Assembly: GCA_964545315.1 (NCBI GenBank)
Contig: CAZJGI010000129.1
Span: forward strand, 1-7,968
Reading direction: 5' to 3'
Origin: JAAYJR01 sp964545315
Lineage (GTDB): Bacteria > Bacteroidota > Bacteroidia > Bacteroidales > Prolixibacteraceae
DNA: 7,968 nt
Below the pieces are notes generated by a model, which was not told the origin of the DNA, did no database searches, and was given only the letters and a program-made list of their open reading frames with translations. A program made the position numbers and the translations under genes. This document shows positions 5,948-7,968 of this stretch, in pieces (the first letter of the stretch is position 1; each line of letters starts with the position of its first letter).

Positions 5948-7968
5948 TCAACCTAATGTTACATATATATAAGAACCACGGGTAAGCTTTGATCCAGCTT
6001 CGGGCGACTGTTTTTTAACCTTGCCTGTTCCCTGTATCCTGACCCTCAATCCTGCCTTCTCCAATAAGAAGACAGCTTCACCGGGAACCATACCCCTAAC
6101 ATCGGGGACTTTCCCGGCCGTTATCTTATCGTCTTTAGTCACTTTATTATTTCTAACTAAGGCCTTAATATCTTTTATTGATTCCGTATCAGATATTTTG
6201 TCTATATTAAGTTCTTCAGCTATCCGTATAATATTTTGAGGATTTCCCTTCTTGATCTCCGGCAGGGAATAATTTTTGTTATCCTGTTCTTCATCAGGTT
6301 CATCTTCAAATAAAAGCTGGGATGCAAACACTTTCTCGGCTATTTCGCTGAAGACAGGGCCTGCAACAGATCCTCCGTAATAAAGTCCTCCACGGGGATT
6401 ATTAATTGTCACTATTAGTGAATACTGAGGATTGTCGGCAGGAAAATAACCTACAAATGAAGCCAGGTACATACCCTTTTGGTAACCACCTTCACCGACA
6501 GCGATTTGTGCAGTCCCGGTTTTTCCTGCTATCTTAAACCATTCATTCTGCAAGGATCTGCCTGTTCCTGTTTCACAAACTCCCTCAAGCATTTTGCGTG
6601 CTTTTTCAAGAGTCTCTTTTGACACTATCATAGGATTAAGCACCTCAGTTTGCATCTGCCTGATCAAAACACCGTTATCTCTTATCTCATTGACCAGACG
6701 GGGTTTTACCATACATCCGTTATTGGCAACTGCATTATAAAATGTAAGAATCTGCAAAGGCGTCATTTTTGTTTCATAACCATATGACATCCATGCAAGG
6801 GTTGTACCCCACCAGTCAGTATCGCCGGGATATTTAAAGAATGGTTTTCCTTCGCCCTGAATCTCCAGGCCAAGAGGCTTGTTTAATCCAAAATTATAAA
6901 TACGGTTTACATAGTCTTTTGGATTTCTTTCGTAGCAGGAGGTTATGATCTTTGCCACACCGACATTTGACGATTTCTCAAAAATTTGTTTAACAGTCAT
7001 TTCACCATGGCCTCCGTACCGGTAGTCACTGTCATAAATTGTACGTCCTTTATATTTCCAGACTCCGTTTCCGGTATTAAATACAGTACTTGTATCAACA
7101 AGGCCGTCCTCCAGGGCAACCATAAGAGATACAAGTTTGAATGTGGAGCCCGGTTCATAGCAACCGGCGTGGCCGAGGGCATAGTTATAATTTTCAAAAT
7201 AGACTCCGTTTTCTTTTCCGAGGTTACATACTGCCTTTAACTCACCTGTTTTAACTTCCATCAAAATAGCTGTTCCCCAGTCAGCGGATGTTGTCTCAAG
7301 TTGTCTGCGTAAGGCGCTTTCTGCAATATCCTGCAGTTTCAGGTCAATTGTTGTTAAAACATCCATCCCGTTTTGAGGTTCAATCTCAATCCTTGTGATC
7401 CATCTGCCCGACAGATTTTCCCTGTAACTAATTCCGTCCACACCTTTAAGATATTGCTCATAAGCGCCTTCCAGTCCGGTATAGCCTATATCACCATGGA
7501 CACCGCCGTATGCACCTTTATTGAGGTCGCCAATAGTTCGCAGGGCCAGCGTTCCCAGCGGGTTCATCCTTTTGTTTTCCTGCTCGGTTATCATTCCTCC
7601 CCCAAATCTGCCCCTGCGTAAAATGGGAAACTTTTTAATTTGCTGAAGCTCCTGGTAATCAATCTTACGGGGTGTAAGCATAAAACCTCTGTTCCCTTTC
7701 TTATAGGCAGCATTTAGCTTACTTAAATATTCAGACTTGGGAGCATTTTTAAAAAAATTGGAAAGATAGTATGCCAGGGAGTCGGCTTCATTTTTATAAA
7801 CCCTCTTAACCCCCTCTGCTGCCAGGTCCATGCGTACATAGTAGCCCGGTACAGATGTTGCAAGCACACTTCCGTCTTCAGCGCAAATATTCCCGCGGTT
7901 GGGCTTAACTATGACTGTATTCTCTTCAAGGTTCTTTGCAATTTGTTCCCACCGCTCATTTTTTATTT
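5948..7968 (-). CDS. ftsI: FtsI/PBP3-type class B penicillin-binding protein with C-terminal PASTA domain (N-terminus cut by window edge)
   Basis: This D,D-transpeptidase crosslinks septal peptidoglycan in the periplasm and partners FtsW. The frame is open to the window edge: the first whole codon is at 7966, giving 672 visible residues. The cytoplasmic tail and membrane anchor, probably a few dozen residues, lie outside. Visible order: RGNI and GSVLA of the conserved post-anchor block (about 22-36); the dimerisation/pedestal domain, including the GTLALRTIG stretch (138-146) and TTID (205-208); the transpeptidase domain with STFK (catalytic Ser274), SSN (332-334) and KTGT (482-485); an acidic and charged linker (about 553-618); and one PASTA domain from about 620 to the end, starting VPDVRGM and ending in a YVTLG strand. 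A GTG at 7867 could be mistaken for the start, but it is an internal Val in the conserved block. PASTA-bearing FtsI is common in Bacteroidota; SpoVD-like proteins of Firmicutes share the layout, but the neighbours argue against that here. Confidence 0.96.
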   Translation of the reverse strand, partial: IKNERWEQIAKNLEENTVIVKPNRGNICAEDGSVLATSVPGYYVRMDLAAEGVKRVYKNEADSLAYYLSNFFKNAPKSEYLSKLNAAYKKGNRGFMLTPRKIDYQELQQIKKFPILRRGRFGGGMITEQENKRMNPLGTLALRTIGDLNKGAYGGVHGDIGYTGLEGAYEQYLKGVDGISYRENLSGRWITRIEIEPQNGMDVLTTIDLKLQDIAESALRRQLETTSADWGTAILMEVKTGELKAVCNLGKENGVYFENYNYALGHAGCYEPGSTFKLVSLMVALEDGLVDTSTVFNTGNGVWKYKGRTIYDSDYRYGGHGEMTVKQIFEKSSNVGVAKIITSCYERNPKDYVNRIYNFGLNKPLGLEIQGEGKPFFKYPGDTDWWGTTLAWMSYGYETKMTPLQILTFYNAVANNGCMVKPRLVNEIRDNGVLIRQMQTEVLNPMIVSKETLEKARKMLEGVCETGTGRSLQNEWFKIAGKTGTAQIAVGEGGYQKGMYLASFVGYFPADNPQYSLIVTINNPRGGLYYGGSVAGPVFSEIAEKVFASQLLFEDEPDEEQDNKNYSLPEIKKGNPQNIIRIAEELNIDKISDTESIKDIKALVRNNKVTKDDKITAGKVPDVRGMVPGEAVFLLEKAGLRVRIQGTGKVKKQSPEAGSKLTRGSYIYVTLG
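5952..5954 (-). promoter_or_regulatory. Weak Shine-Dalgarno-like AGG favouring the ATG start of murE
   Basis: The minus strand reads AGG, then 6 bases, then the ATG at 5945. The competing TTG at 5951 would have this AGG directly against it, too close to act as a ribosome site. The element sits inside the last codons of ftsI. It is only three bases, so it is weak support on its own. Confidence 0.25.

Noticed and set aside
6986..7240. Plus-strand open frame of 84 codons and an overlapping minus-strand frame at 6997-7197
   Set aside because: Both are shadows of the FtsI transpeptidase core around the STFK motif, with no recognisable protein features.
1..7968. A defence system, mobile element, CRISPR array or other new system
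   Set aside because: Every base is accounted for by six contiguous core cell-wall genes and tiny junctions; no repeats, integrase, transposase or foreign-looking segment was seen.

Overview
The window is one uninterrupted stretch of a division and cell wall (dcw) cluster. All genes lie on the minus strand, so transcription runs from high to low coordinates. In that order the genes are ftsI (PBP3-type transpeptidase, 5' end cut by the window), murE, mraY, murD, ftsW and murG (3' end cut by the window). There is almost no non-coding DNA. The junctions are 2, 12, 1 and 3 bases, followed by a 4-base ATGA overlap. This is what a single, translationally coupled polycistronic message looks like. No promoter, terminator, RNA gene, mobile element or CRISPR array was seen, and no gene-free stretch is long enough to need description.

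The organism is most likely a Bacteroidota (Bacteroidetes) member. Three things support this: (i) murF is absent between murE and mraY, the usual arrangement in that phylum; (ii) MraY is about 416 residues, with a long extra segment between its central membrane helices; (iii) FtsI carries a C-terminal PASTA domain, and FtsW shows the variant NFSTA sequence in place of the usual PDxGT. I cannot name a genus. The MurE DNPR motif predicts meso-diaminopimelate peptidoglycan, hence a Gram-negative envelope.

The genes form one pathway. MurD and MurE add D-Glu and then meso-DAP to UDP-MurNAc-L-Ala in the cytoplasm. MraY moves the finished phospho-MurNAc-pentapeptide onto undecaprenyl phosphate (lipid I), and MurG adds GlcNAc (lipid II). 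FtsW polymerises lipid II into glycan at the septum, and FtsI crosslinks the peptides. MurF, which adds D-Ala-D-Ala between the MurE and MraY steps, must be encoded elsewhere.

This is a core housekeeping region with all expected catalytic motifs intact, and I found no evidence of an undescribed system. The points worth a second look are start codons (TTG for murD, a choice for murE, an off-window start for ftsI) and lineage-specific insertions in MraY and FtsI.
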